DNA of 64,000 nt from Diphasiastrum complanatum (GCA_029204225.1 CM055092.1:84536694-84600693); one strand, 5' to 3'. Positions 1 to 11,291 are shown, counted from the first letter of the stretch. Notes: generated by a model from the letters alone, not told the origin. Translations and numbers: made by a program.

Positions 1-974
1 CTCATCCTCACCCTCACCCTCATCCTCATTCTCAGTGGCAGGCTTGAAGCTTTTACAAATTCGGTTTTGCAAATTTTTCTCACATGATTGGTCAAACTCT
101 TTTGCAAATTCGGAATTGAATTTTGAGTATCAGATTTTGGCATGGAATTAGGACATATTGGATGAGTTTATGGCAAATATAGACCTGAATCTTAATGGGA
201 AATATTCTATTTTCAGCTTTGATTTTTGGTGCTCAAGGAACGTGTTGGTTTATTGAACCAAATTCTAGTTTTTTAGGAATGATCGTTTTTGCTTGTGGGC
301 TTTTGGCATCAATGATTTGAAGCTGGGAAAAGTTCGGTATGGTTCTTTTTCAAGCATGCAGAATATAATTTTGTATGGCTTTGAAAAAAGAAAGTTTTCC
401 TTTTCTTTTTCCCACATTCTTCAACAAGAAAGAATTGATAAGCAATCTGTTTTGAAAAAACCAAAGATCCTTAAAGCAAAGAGAAAAAGTGTATGTGGTT
501 TTCTTTTTTCTGTAAAACCAAGACCTTTTTGATGGAGTACATTTAGCACACTTTCTGAAATTCACACATTTTAGAAGTGGAACCTTTGACACTACTTGCA
601 AATTATAAAAGGCAATCAGTTACTTTTGTTGGTTTGATTGTGAAAGAAGAGAGATTCAAACAGTATTCCAAACTCGTTAAAACTGAAAAGAGTAGGTATT
701 CTTCGCAGTTTCTTCTTACTAGCGGAGTAAAAGTATTGATTTCAGACAAGTTGCTAAACGAGGACCGTCGACCTATCTCTGGATTTCTTTTATCAGATCT
801 AGCTTTGTAGTTCATAAGCCAAGCTTCTAAAATGGCAGATTTCAAAAGGCTATTTGTATGTCAATTCTTTTCAAAGGCCTACCACTCTGCTTGCTAGAAG
901 GCACGATGGTTCACTCTCTCATAAAGTCACCGCAGAACTGCTGGAAATCAGCTACTAAACCTCCAAAGGCCACA

Positions 975-975
<1 letters not shown>
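1..975. other. No gene seen; left flank
   Basis: The first bases are a short CCTCAC/CTCATC simple repeat. The remainder is AT-rich, with only short open frames that lack recognisable motifs and run on both strands over the same bases. I see no coding, tRNA or LTR boundary signal that I can support here. Confidence 0.5.

Positions 976-1028
<53 letters not shown>
976..1028. repeat. (CT)n microsatellite, block 1
   Basis: Nearly pure CT dinucleotide run. It is the first of three CT blocks within 500 bp, separated by short unique spacers. Open frames across it encode only SLSLSL or RERER and are artefacts of the repeat. Confidence 0.97.
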
Positions 1029-1031
<3 letters not shown>

Positions 1032-1079
1032 TCCCATCTCTCTCAACTCCCATTAAAAATAGACATGAGGAGAGAGACC

Positions 1080-1083
<4 letters not shown>

Positions 1084-1148
<65 letters not shown>
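1084..1148. repeat. (CT)n microsatellite, block 2
   Basis: Uninterrupted CT run of about 32 repeats, following a spacer that itself contains short CTCTC tracts. The cluster may have arisen by duplication of one CT-bearing segment. Confidence 0.97.
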
Positions 1149-1149
<1 letters not shown>

Positions 1150-1376
1150 ACCTCTCTCCCTCTCAATCAGTCTCGATCCATCGCTGATGCATGCTCTCTC
1201 TCAAAAGTTCTCTTTCTCGAAGTTTCTAAGAGCACTTGTTCTCTTTCTAAAATCAACGTGTTTTCCCTTCAACCCCACTTCAATTGCCTTTCAGTTGCCC
1301 ATCAAAGATGTCTTAGGGCAAACGTGGACCAATGAGAAGCTCCAAAACGCATTTTCTCCACAACAACCTACATTCA

Positions 1377-1390
1377 TTCTCTCTCTATCT

Positions 1391-1446
<56 letters not shown>
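1377..1446. repeat. (CT)n microsatellite, block 3
   Basis: Third CT block. It is interrupted at its left end (CTATCTCTCTT) and pure from about 1395 to 1446. A G-rich stretch (GGGGGGG at about 1489-1495) lies just to the right. Confidence 0.97.
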
Positions 1447-1449
<3 letters not shown>

Positions 1450-2950
1450 TCGGGGCCTGAGTGGATGTGGTGGCCCGAGGAGAGATGGGGGGGGGAACGG
1501 GGAACGGTAGAGTTTAAGGAATATGTTAAGGTTCGCAATGTTTTTCTCTCCGTCATTTTTGAACCAATTGGAAGTCAAAGGCAATGGTCGATTGAATTGC
1601 TGGTCCATTCTTGGAATGTAACCCAATTTTGCATTGTCATTGGCATTTTATCATATCACATTCTGAATTAAGTTAAACCGCATAATGCAATTTATTGTAT
1701 CATAATCTGATGAAACTTGCATTTGTCTACAATGTTTATGTCGGGATGTGTACAGACAGCCAAATCGCAAATAAATGGTTATAGAGCTCCAATGTTTTGC
1801 TTTCACAAGATCGCTTAGTGGGTTTACGGGTTAAAAAACCCAGGTGATTAAGAATCTGTTAAGAAAATTGGAGTATGGGCTAGTTATTTAAGTTGGTACC
1901 ATCCAGTACAATCCGAAGACCATCCTGGGATTGGACACACAATTGTCTTGAAATACCAAATAGCATTGGCCTTTGTCTAAGCTCTGTTATCCATTGTTCA
2001 ACCCATAAATAGGGGTGGGTTCATTTCAATCAAATTTGTTCTCAATGGGGGATCTCTTTCTTAATATAAAAGAGATACTCAACAAAACCTCAATTAATCA
2101 TTTCCTATTTCTAAATCTATCATGGTAAAGGAAATTGGTCGAGGCCTAGGATCCTTTTCGATGGAACTTTTAAAAAAAGGGGGGAAGTGAATTGAAGTTA
2201 GGACTCGTACTATGAGGTTGGAGTGAGAAGGTATTTGTACCTTTTGATGAACTCCAAACTTGAGTGTTTGGAACAAGTCAATTAACGAATTAGAAAATTT
2301 CAAATAAATCTCTAATTGGATAATTCGTTTGAAAGATATTAAAAATTATTCGTATGAAATTATTTATCAAACAAGTTGTAATCATCAACAAATCTAGAAA
2401 TGGTAAAGGAATTGAGAATAATGAATGAATAGCAGTTCTAATCATAGTCCTAGGAGTCAGTAACAGGCTTATCTCATGAACCAGGAGAATCTGGTCGACA
2501 ATGGTTCATGGACCTTTTCGAAACGCCTTCTTAAGAAGGCTTTAAAATGAGTTTCAAATGGGAAAGAATCGGCAACCCTGGAAAAAAATGGGCTAATCGT
2601 TTTTAGGGTTTTTTTTTTTTTAAGGGATTTATTTCTAAGCTTCTATTATAGCAAAAACAACTGCTTTTTTAGTGTTTAAATTGCAATGTACATCATAATA
2701 AATCAACAATCAAACTTGAATCCAACTCCCAAGCCCCACCTATTGTCATGATTCATATGTAACTCCCAAGTCCCATCTATTGTCTTGATCCAACTCCTAG
2801 GTCTTATCAAGATTAATACGACATCTTTTGAAACTCGCTAAGTTTCTTACAAAGAGAGGGAAAAATTGACAAGAATTTTATCTAAGAGAAACTATTGGGA
2901 CTTAGATTTCGAAAGAAATCCGCTATATGTTCATATATGGACCTATCTTG
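1447..2950. other. No gene seen; AT-rich decayed DNA
   Basis: No open frame with recognisable motifs. The sequence resembles decayed retrotransposon internal DNA leading into the chromovirus 3' end that becomes recognisable near 3.3 kb. Confidence 0.4.
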
Positions 2951-2959
2951 AAATCTGGA

Positions 2960-3478
2960 TTTGTTGGAATCTTCTAAGGACTGTGTAAATCAGTCTATTA
3001 GATGGGGTGAAATAAGTTCATAAGAGTTTATTCATGGATAGAGATGATGAATAGATAGATCCAACTTATTCTTGTACGGTTGCGAACTTACTGATCATGA
3101 ATCTGATAGATTTGTATCTAATACAAGAAGTGGAGGAAGATTTAGAATTGGATTGAATGTGGTATTACATGAGTAGAAATAAGAATTTTATAACATGTTT
3201 CCCAAAAGGAGTTTGAGGTTGAGTTAATTTTTTTAGGTCTGGAACTTTTCACATGGATAGGAGTTAGGGTGACTCATATGTCCTATTACGAATAATCATC
3301 AAGAAGGTCCAATTTCAAACCCGAAAAGATATTTGATTCATGAACTAAATGACAGGTAATCATATTGTTACTTGAGCATCAGAATTGTGAAGGGTCATAC
3401 AATGATTCTTGGGTGCAAGGCGAGAGCTTTAGGACAGATTTAAGTTTTGAGGATACAACTTGAATAAGAGGGGAAGAA
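2960..3478 (+). pseudogene. Decayed chromovirus (Ty3/gypsy) integrase/chromodomain end plus polypurine tract
   Basis: The reading frame is heavily broken. The segment from about 3310 to 3478 is similar to the reverse complement of 18.53-18.75 kb, where a gypsy integrase C-terminus is recognisable. Both read roughly PEKI, later FED, then a short tail before a purine run. In chromoviruses this is the chromodomain at the end of integrase. The purine-rich run at 3466-3478 (AAGAGGGGAAGAA) sits immediately before TGTCATGCCCC, the normal arrangement of polypurine tract and 3' LTR start. This is a non-functional remnant; the upstream limit is uncertain. Confidence 0.55.
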
Positions 3479-4060
3479 TGTCATGCCCCACAAAGCTCTG
3501 ACCCTGGATTTATATCCCGTAAGGGGGTCAAAACCATGAGAGCAATGTGTACGGATGGTGGATCAATCCAACCCAACCAAGACGACCTCCAGGATCGGAT
3601 GCCAAAACCATGAGAGCAATGTGTACGGATGGTGGATCAATCCAACCCAACCAAAACCTAGATCGATCAGATTTAGCCCCCAAGCTATCAAACACTAGTC
3701 ATGTCTCAATAGTGGAAGAAGTGAGAGCGTACTCCAGCAACATGTAGCTATTGTCCACTAATCCAAGCTCCCTCGAAAGTGAGGCCTATGGGTGTACTTA
3801 TACCCTCCCTAGACTAGGAGTAAATTGAGACACCTAACTGGGACACATCTGTAGCCTAATTGGGCCACATCAACCACTTACCAATGAGTCACTTCCAGTT
3901 TCCTATAAATCCACCATCATGGGTTTTATGCTCCAACCATTAATTATGACTCTTCGCCACAAGGGACCCAACCCCTCATAATCATGATTGACTTACAGGT
4001 AAAGTAGGTCCTTTGACCCCATGCAAGACCCTTTAAATATCAAATTTAAATGCTAACCAT
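3479..4060. repeat. LTR-like sequence, similar to 18.04-18.53 kb
   Basis: It starts TGTCATGCCCC directly after a polypurine tract, as expected for a plus-strand 3' LTR. However, the body (about 3540-4030) matches 18.05-18.50 kb in the same plus orientation, including TTAGCCCCCAAGCTAT, ACTTATACCCTCC and a CCATTAATTATGAC block. The polypurine tract at 18.53 kb lies on the other strand, so this body is inverted relative to its flanking tract. It could be two LTRs in juxtaposition or a local inversion. The right edge is not determined. Confidence 0.5.
3530..3661. repeat. 74-bp tandem duplication inside the LTR-like sequence
   Basis: The block beginning AAAACCATGAGAGCAATGTG at 3530 starts again at 3604, an offset of 74 bp. 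It is almost identical for about 55 bp before the copies diverge. Confidence 0.85.
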
Positions 4061-4675
4061 AATCAATGTTTCTTAGTATAATGAGTGCATTTTGCAAATT
4101 CATCTACCAGACCAAACCAGGGTAGTTTGCACTTTTTCACCAGGTAAGTTATCAAGCGGAACTTGGCTTCAAAATAATCATGGCATCGTCACCAGGAGGT
4201 TATGGACATCATCTCATGTGACCTCCTAGCAGTGTCGTCAACGCCAGGAAGATCCCCTATTAAAAGAATAAAGGAAGTAAAAGCAGATTCAAAATAGTTT
4301 GTGAAACTGCGTGGGTTTTGCTGGTTCAACAGGGGGAAGCCAGATAGCCCAGCCATCAACACCAAAAGGTAATGGCGCAAAATTCCTGTAACCCATAAAA
4401 AAATGCACAAAAACATCCAGACTATTAATGATACACTGAAGCGTCTTGGTTTTGCCGGGGACCAGTGAGGCCGGTCTCACTACGACCGACTACAATAAAT
4501 ATTGCGGCAAAGCCAGGTATTTTGATGATATGCAATCTCAAAGCCACTGAACAAGCTCTATCCGGGGCAGTAATGAAGAACGACTAAGAATGCTAGACCG
4601 AGCATAAACAGTACTTGCGGTCATTACTTGCAATCAATGGAAAAACAAATAGGAATGGAGCTGCAATTTAATGAC
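4061..4675. other. Non-coding sequence left of the HDA exon; possible intron
   Basis: If the histone deacetylase exon at 4676-4943 belongs to a live gene, this stretch is the start of its first intron on the minus strand. I looked for the next HDA8 block (EYI, ELVEADK). I found only a weak resemblance near 4550-4565 (IELVQ) with no usable acceptor. Confidence 0.4.
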
Positions 4676-4943
4676 CTGGAGTGTGGAAATACAACAGCTC
4701 CTGTTGCGTGGCAGCACGACCCTGGTGGAAACGAATGTAAGGAGAAATGGGACCCCTCTGCAAAATGGACTTCATATTGCGCACACGATCTGCATTCTCG
4801 GGATGGGGCTCCAGCACGTCCAAGAAACCGGGATCTTGGAGAGTGTCGAATACACCATAAGAGCTGGAATTGGTGTGAGCGAGCATTCCATCGTGCCAAA
4901 ACACGTGTATTAGCTCATCGCTGCTCTCGTCTCCATCCGCCAT
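4676..4943 (-). CDS. Histone deacetylase (HDA8-like), first exon only
   Basis: The ATG at 4943 opens a frame reading MADGDESSDELIHVFWHDGM. This closely resembles, from memory, the N-terminus of plant class II RPD3/HDA1-type histone deacetylases of the HDA8 group. Recognisable blocks are VFWHDGM (14-20), VFDT and DPGFLDVLE (31-45), HPENADRVRNM (48-58), RGPISP (63-68) and ELLYFHTP (82-89). The frame meets a stop just after the consensus donor CCAG|GTCATT. A phase-1 intron there would let the protein continue P-E-Y, as the family does. The active-site region (HH, D, H zinc ligands) would be in later exons, which I cannot find to the left. The enzyme removes acetyl groups from lysines. Either the gene extends beyond or through the transposon debris, or this is an orphan exon. 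Confidence 0.75.
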
Positions 4944-5481
4944 AGCTGATAGCTGCTTCTCTGTTTCCGTTTTGTGTCTCCTTTTCTTAGTTGCTTTTTG
5001 TGCCTCACCTTTATTTATGATTAGGCCTATTATCTTCACGAGTTTCTATGACTTTACAATGCACTCAGGCACTTGCAATACTTCGACGTGCCGTAGTTGC
5101 ATGAAGCAGTCGTAGTTGCAAGAACGGTTGCTTCCTGCACTACCTAAACTTTCAACTGTCTTAACTAGCGACTTACACCAAGCAGTAGGCTTTGTGTAGA
5201 TACTCTGTGAGATGGTTGCTTTGTTATAGTTGTACAGTATCTCAATTCGCCTATGGCTTTTACGCGTTCAACATGCATTCCTTTGTACTCTGATGGGTTT
5301 TCCCATCTTTTATTAATAAAAACAAGAAGTTTTTTCTTTTTCTTAGTTTGTGTGGACAGAGAGAAGCAACGCCACGAACTAATATGGGAAAGTGGAAATT
5401 TGTGTCCCAGTTCCTAGGTGTGACTACACAGCCAAAAAAAACTGCTTTTTTGCACAGCCACACTCAAAAGAACCTCATGTG

Positions 5482-5483
<2 letters not shown>
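4944..5483. other. 5' flank of the HDA exon; no other gene seen
   Basis: This stretch lies upstream of the minus-strand deacetylase exon and would hold its promoter. I do not see a convincing TATA box. Short open frames here lack motifs. Confidence 0.35.

Positions 5484-5550
<67 letters not shown>
5484..5550. repeat. (GA)n microsatellite
   Basis: Pure GA run of about 33 repeats. It is flanked on the right by a duplicated segment that also carries a shorter GAGAGA tract (5641-5658), so the microsatellite lies in the duplicated unit. Confidence 0.97.
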
Positions 5551-5552
<2 letters not shown>

Positions 5553-5723
5553 GGGCACAGAGGAGATAGGAGGAAATATTTCTTTCTGCTTTTAGAGGAT
5601 GTTGGCTTTGCCTTCGGATGGTAACCTCTTGTGGGCACTAAGAGAGAGAGTGAGAGAGTCGGGCCACATGGAAGAGATAAGAGGAAATATTTCTTCCTAC
5701 TTTCAGAGGAGGTTGGCTTTGCC
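5551..5723. repeat. 111-bp direct duplication next to the GA tract
   Basis: GAGATAGGAGGAAATATTTC at 5563 recurs as GAGATAAGAGGAAATATTTC at 5674, followed in both by a GAGG..GTTGGCTTTGCCTTC block. The copies differ at several positions, so the duplication is not recent. Confidence 0.8.
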
Positions 5724-5727
5724 TTCA

Positions 5728-5880
5728 TGTTGGTTAATTCTGACGAATCCCCAAGATACTAGGCCAGAGCTATCCAAGAGCACATCTCACCTTAGACCGA
5801 AAAGGTCTCTGAAGAAGAATGGATGAATCAAGAATGAGAGCCGAGAAATATTAGCTAAGAATGATAGGAAGAGCGTCATT
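5728..5880 (+). repeat. LTR start fragment, same family as the minus-strand LTR at 54.28 kb
   Basis: It begins TGTTGG and matches the reverse complement of 54,115-54,282 over its length, with shared blocks such as CCCCAAGATACT, CTCACCTTAGACC and GAGAGCCGAG. At the 54-kb copy this sequence directly follows a polypurine tract, so it is interpreted as the U3 start of an LTR. No polypurine tract precedes this copy. Confidence 0.65.
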
Positions 5881-8800
5881 GTCGGGTTTCTTGTTCATGA
5901 TTTGATGCTGTTAGATTTCTTATACTCAGTCTTAAACAAATTGTTCAAGTGATGAGCATCTTGAAAAAGGCCGACAACATATTTTCGAGTTCCATCTGGG
6001 TTACATTTACCACAAGTTAGTAACATCACCTCATGTAAAGCACTTACATGAAACACTCAACTTTGAGTATCCCATATACTCTCTTGAGTTAAATGCTCTT
6101 GTTTCTAGCACCAAATGCCAAAAAATAACATTCATTCATCTCAATAGACTTGTCTGTCTCCTATGATAACTGGATCCAATCAAATGAAGAACTGTAATCG
6201 AGCATCTGCAGACCATACTGTAGTAGAATAGCATCCACTAGATAATGCCTGTGAGATCCATAGGTTCTCAATTAAAATACTGGAGCAGAGAGATTCAAAA
6301 CACTAATTTGAATTCTTACTCAAATAATAGATCAAGAATTAATCATCACACTTAAGAATCATTACAATCCCTTATAATCCTCTGACAATAATTAAGTATC
6401 TATTTATGATCCGTCAATCATAAATATTTAGATTCATATGATTCGTCAATCATAATTTTCTAAAATCCAAAACATACTTAATCATTTACAGGATACTGGA
6501 GTATATGTCTAACACAACTCAGAAAAAGTAAGTGTCATTCCAAAATCTTTCCATTAAGAAAATACTGGATTTAGGAATACTTTTTACTAGGATTCTTAAA
6601 CTGAAGTGCAAGATTCAAGGTCTATAAATCACTGGTAATTAAAGACTGAACGCCTACCAAAATGACAATTATCTTCAACTACAAGAACTTTAGATTACAA
6701 TCCAGAATCACATCTAGATACCCAAAGTCTTGTTGAATATCAATTCAATTGTTATTCTTGGATTCATTATGATTCGTTATCCAATTGAGCTCTCTGGGAT
6801 ACAATCACTAATGAGCTGAGTCCCTTCCTTAACTAAGGAATACTCTATCCCAAGAATATTGTATATCCAATGCACACAATTTTTAACTGATGAACCAAAA
6901 TGATTCACTAATCATGCGTCTTACAAGCAATATAGTTCAAAAACCATCAGTTTCTGGTGAATTCACATCACACTGATCGTTTTACCAATTAACTTCATCC
7001 TGGAGTAATCAACTACTCAAGTTAATTGTCAATGATTCAGAAATCTCAAATGTCTAGGTGAAGAATTCAATTATACTAGTATAACACCCCATTTAGATCC
7101 TTAACCAAATTATTTATAAGTAAATCCATAAATCTTCTATACAAAAATTTGTTAACTCTGCAAGTATCTGTCATAACCTACTTGATCATATGTTCATGTT
7201 CACCGACTAGGTTAAGTGCACCAAATAACTCTAGTAACCAGAAATACACATTAGATTCATATAAGATTAATCGTGCACATATGTGAATAATCTCACTATG
7301 ACCCAGTACATAAACACATTTTTATCCGGCAAATTCCTCCAGAACCCACATATGTTACTCACATATCTCACTGAGATCTTGTAACTCAGCTACAAAATAT
7401 TTTCTATTTCTCATGAGTAAATAACATAACCGGGAATTCTCTGAGACGAATAAAATTCACTCGCAGCAGTTTTCCAATCCCACTTACCTCTAATTACATA
7501 ATTTCTCCCACTGATTAACCCCTCTCCGATCCTAGTACTTAAAACTAAGATTAGGTTGATCCAATATAGAGTTCTCAGACTTAAATTCTAATCAAACTTA
7601 CTTCTATTCCAAACAAAATGAAATTATTAACTTTTAACCTTTTATTGTACTACTTAAAGATAATGATTCAAATTCCAAACTTGTTCTAGTTCCAGATTGT
7701 CCACACAATCCCTAGAGAAGTCCTCTTATTCAAAAAGTTCCAATTAGATATCTTACTCTGAATCTATCTGAAATTCCTTTCAGATCCAATCTCATTTCTA
7801 TACCCTAGTTGGTTCTCTTCCGAAAGCTATGCAACCAACAGATTCCCAAATAGAATTTTATCCCACCACGTCACCCCTCCTTTTAAGGAAATTATAAATT
7901 TCCATAAAAGTTAACTGGAAAGATGATATATGAAAATATCTAAATCCTAGAAAAGTCAGTAATAAGTGCTTCCACTAAAGGATTCACCCTATTACACACA
8001 GGACTTTTCCTTCAAATATTTTCACTCTGAGTGATAGAAACTACTATTCCATCGAAATCCTTTTATGCGACAGAGATATTCCATGATTTAAGAAATTGAA
8101 ACTTTTTAACCTTAGAATTTATCTGAATTCCAAGTCTGTTCCTACAAGTAGTAATTTATATGACATAACAGTCTTTCAGAAGAATAACTCCGTGCTGGAA
8201 AGAATCATATAAATCAGTCTGATATCCTATATTCGAGAAATTACTAAGAAGTAAAGGATTAATTAAAAAAACGAGAAATAGATTTGAGGGCCTCTGATTT
8301 TGTAAATAATGAGATACCACATTGGGATCTAAATTAAACCTCAAAATTTCCCAAAATACCCCACATTTAATCAAATGGTTTTTCTCTTTCCCATATCGCG
8401 ACTAGGTACTAAAACACACCATTGATCATCAGATCTTTACAGTCCTAGATTTTCCTTTCCAAAATTACTGATGTCCCATTCCATCAGCTTTTCCTTCCAA
8501 AAAATCATTAACCGCCTTATCTGATATTCTAGAGATCCATTGATCATCTAGCTGTCCTATAATCACTATAGGAAATTATCTCTTGTTCCCAAACACTGGA
8601 GAATCCATTTATTTGGATGACTAGCATGCCTATCAGATGGATACCCAAAATCCACATCTGATTATGTGACTTAGATAGAAAAATTAACATGGTTCAATAT
8701 TACATCTCGATCCTTTCTGGTTAATGATAAGCTACCTCTGATGTCCACTCATCTTCCCTCCTTAGAATTTTCAGTTCACTGAAAATCTTACAACTAAGGT

Positions 8801-8998
8801 ACCAAAAGATGTAACGACGTTAGTAAATGTTAAAAAATTAATTACTGTAGGAAAAAGTCTAAAACAATTTCATTTTTGTCCTATACCTGGGCTTAATATA
8901 ATTCACCATAGGATTTTACTGGAAATGAAATCAATTATTTTCTTTTTTATTGACTGGTTTGGCATTATTGACAAAACCTATCCAAACGTGAAATTACT
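5881..8998. other. 3.1 kb AT-rich decayed sequence, no gene seen
   Basis: No open frame with recognisable motifs on either strand. Parts resemble 19.2-20.1 kb (a shared ATTCGTCAATCA motif and a block around TATGCACAC/AATGACTCA), which lies next to the chromovirus integrase. This suggests decayed internal sequence of the same retrotransposon family. The relationship is by eye and partial. Confidence 0.4.
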
Positions 8999-9575
8999 AT
9001 GTCATTTTATCTTATTTTACATAGCATGGATTCTTCCAACGTTGATGTTCCTTCTACAAAACTTGCAACTATAGCTACAGAAGCTGAGCAACCGACAATA
9101 CCTATCATCATACCAGACCAAGCTAGCTCGAATAGATCTGGAGAAATTCAAGAAGAAGCATCTTCGCATCCTAGTCAACCAAATGTCCGCAGATCCTCAC
9201 GGGCTCGAACAGTTTCTGAGAGGTATACACCTCAATCATTTTGGACTTCATCAGAAGAACCAGAGAGCATAGCTGAAGCAATTAGCTCCAAGGATGTTGT
9301 GAAATGGCAAGAGGCTATGGAAAGTGAGTACAACTCACTTTTGACGAATCAGACTTGGACACTGGTCGACTTCCCCACTCACAAGAGAATTATCGACAAC
9401 AAGTGGACCTTCAAGAAGAAGATCAACTCTGATGCTTCCATTGCTAAATAGAAAGCACGGCAGGTGGCTAAAGGATTCACTATCAAGAAATTTTCAGTCC
9501 TGTTGTCAAGACGCACTCAATCAGGGCTCTGATTATGTTAGCAGCCGCAGAAGACCTCGCAATACACCAAATGGA
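8999..9575 (+). pseudogene. Ty1/copia polyprotein fragment: integrase-RT linker and RT N-terminus
   Basis: The frame encodes an acidic linker, then SRARTVSERYTP, then the conserved RT entry: KWQEAMESEYNSL, NQTWTLVD, NKWTFKKK. A stop interrupts just after K, where the family reads K.RLVAKGF; here KARQVAKGF follows the stop. A further frame shift leads to AAAEDLAIHQMDVKG (about 9540-9576), the RT motif before AYLNG. Homology ends abruptly at that point. In an intact copia element this follows integrase, but here integrase lies downstream at 10.16 kb, so the order is scrambled. Confidence 0.8.
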
Positions 9576-9576
9576 T

Positions 9577-10160
9577 GTCAAAGGAATACCAGATGCACTA
9601 GCCAAGGAAATAGGTCCATCTACTTCAAGGACTAGGCCATTATTTCAATCGATCACCATCGAGGAACAAATTCAGACTTTCTTGCAACACCATCCACATG
9701 AATCCTCAAGGGGTGGTTGGGTGATAAAGCTCAAAACCTCTGATATAGAGGCCGGTAGATAATTGGACAAGTTACCAGCATTGGGAGAGCAACCAGCTTG
9801 GCGCACGATGGTTTTTGAAAAGACTCCTGAATCTATAAGGAGTTACGTAACAAGCCCTCGCCAATAGCCAATGCCGCGACGTAACAAGTGGAAGGAGTTG
9901 GAAATTCCAGTGAAACAAGTTAGCATCCACACCCCCAATTGGCCAATTATCTATCAAAAATACAACTGGCAAATCTCAATTGATTTCAATCGAGCACTCC
10001 AATTTCATGCAACAAAATATCGCCATTCGCCGGATCTAACTATTAGGCAATTTGCACTCTTTGCAAATGATTTGACAATGTTGGCATCGGTATCCACAAG
10101 ATGGGATGATTGCCTTCCTGTTGGAAATCAAGCCCACAGTTGTCTCCTTGGTGAATGACT
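9577..10160 (+). pseudogene. Fragment of an unknown retroelement-associated protein family (copy A)
   Basis: Wedged between copia RT and copia integrase is coding-like sequence with two stops. It reads about RPLFQSITIEEQIQTFL, then WRTMVFEKTPESIRSYV, PMPRRNKWKELE, NWPIIYQKYNW, SIDFNRALQF, HSPDLTIRQFA and STRWDD. The same order of blocks (PTLFIEKYLDI, WRKAAL..KPELIKEYL, MPRRRSW, KWPTIKSDKSW, TIDFQRALNR, NSPDPVILEA, DTRW) occurs on the minus strand at 45.8-46.3 kb. Conservation of spacing and of non-synonymous changes supports a real protein family. I do not recognise it; a gag-like role is only a guess from its setting. Confidence 0.6.
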
Positions 10161-11035
10161 AATTTCTACACGTGAATACAAGATCACTTTCCTATATGCG
10201 TTGTAATAACTTAGTTGATGGATTGTATTTCCCTTCTTCATTAGATAGGAAATCCTTCTTTTGTGAATCATGCATCTATGGCAAACACTCTAGAAGCAAA
10301 TTTCCCAAATCACATTCCATCAAAACAAAGTATGTATTGGATCTTGTACATAGCGATCTTTGTGGTCCAATGCCAACTCCGTCCTTAGGAGATGCAATCT
10401 ATTTTATCACTTTCATAGATGATTATTCTAGATGGTCTATAGTCATGTTGATTAAGCACAAATCTGAAGCCTTTGAATGCTTCAAGAGATTCAAGGCCAT
10501 GGTTGAGACACAAATGTCTACAAAAGTGAAGGCACTCCGAACTGATGGTGGTGGCAAATACATCTCTAATGAGATTTCTGACTACATGGCTGAGCATGGC
10601 ATTAGAAGACAGTTGACCACTCCCTATTCACCTCAACAAAACAAAATTGTAGAAAGGAAGAATCGAACTCTTCTTAACTCAGCCAGATCCATGCTACATC
10701 AAGCACACCTACCTACGAAGTTCTGGGCAGAAGCTACTGCCATAGCCTGGTATGTGCAGAACAAATCCATCACCAAAGCCATCAACAACAAAACTCCTCA
10801 TGAAGTTTGGCATGGACACAAGCCTAGTGTCAGCCATTTAAAAATCTTTGGTTGTATATGTTTTGTTCACATTCCTAAACAACTTAGGAAGAAGCTGGAT
10901 CATAGGACAAATAAATGTATTTTCATTGGCTATCTTGATGAACATAAAGCTTATGAACTTTATGATCCATCCACCAATGTAGTATTTGTCTCTAGGGATG
11001 TAATATTTCAAGAACCACATGTTTTGTTTTCCTAA
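10161..11035 (+). CDS. Ty1/copia GAG-pre-integrase and integrase, single long frame
   Basis: A 287-residue uninterrupted frame, entered in the middle of the polyprotein (the ATG at 10172 is internal). It starts at the GAG-pre-integrase domain (NTRSLSYM, then FFCESCIYGKHSR with its CxxC). It continues into the integrase core: VHSDLCGP (Asp62), ALRTDGGGKY (Asp125) and YSPQQNKIVERKNRT (Glu161), so the DDE triad is present. The C-terminal part has KIFGCICFVHIP and FIGYLDEHKAYELYDP, then VFVSRDVIFQE and a stop. Integrase inserts element cDNA into the host genome. With no gag, protease or contiguous RT, it cannot act as part of an autonomous element here. Confidence 0.85.
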
Positions 11036-11291
11036 GAGAATTCCATTGTGAAAAAAGTATTGTCATATCATTATTGGATCTATAGTAATTATATATGCTT
11101 GGCAAAAGAATATAAAAGACAAAAAGTAATGTTCTTAGGTAGCAACACTTGTTTTTATTGTTTATGAGAATAATATATGGGAGGGGCTCCATGATGATCT
11201 TATACATTTGGAACAATGTATATAAGGCATGGGTTTGCAAAGACCAGTGACAGAAAGCCATAGCAATTTATAGGGTCAGATTGGGTGGAAA
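11036..11291. other. Non-coding, downstream of copia integrase
   Basis: AT-rich sequence after the integrase stop, without recognisable copia linker or RT. The element is truncated here. Confidence 0.4.

Noticed and set aside
1291-1626. Minus-strand open frames rich in RERER
   Set aside because: They translate the CT microsatellite; the apparent protein is an artefact. The same applies to the frames over the GA/TC tracts at 5348-5595, 52867-53091 and 58166-58534.
4628-4945. 105-codon plus-strand frame
   Set aside because: It is antisense to the histone deacetylase exon, whose minus-strand translation has clear family motifs.
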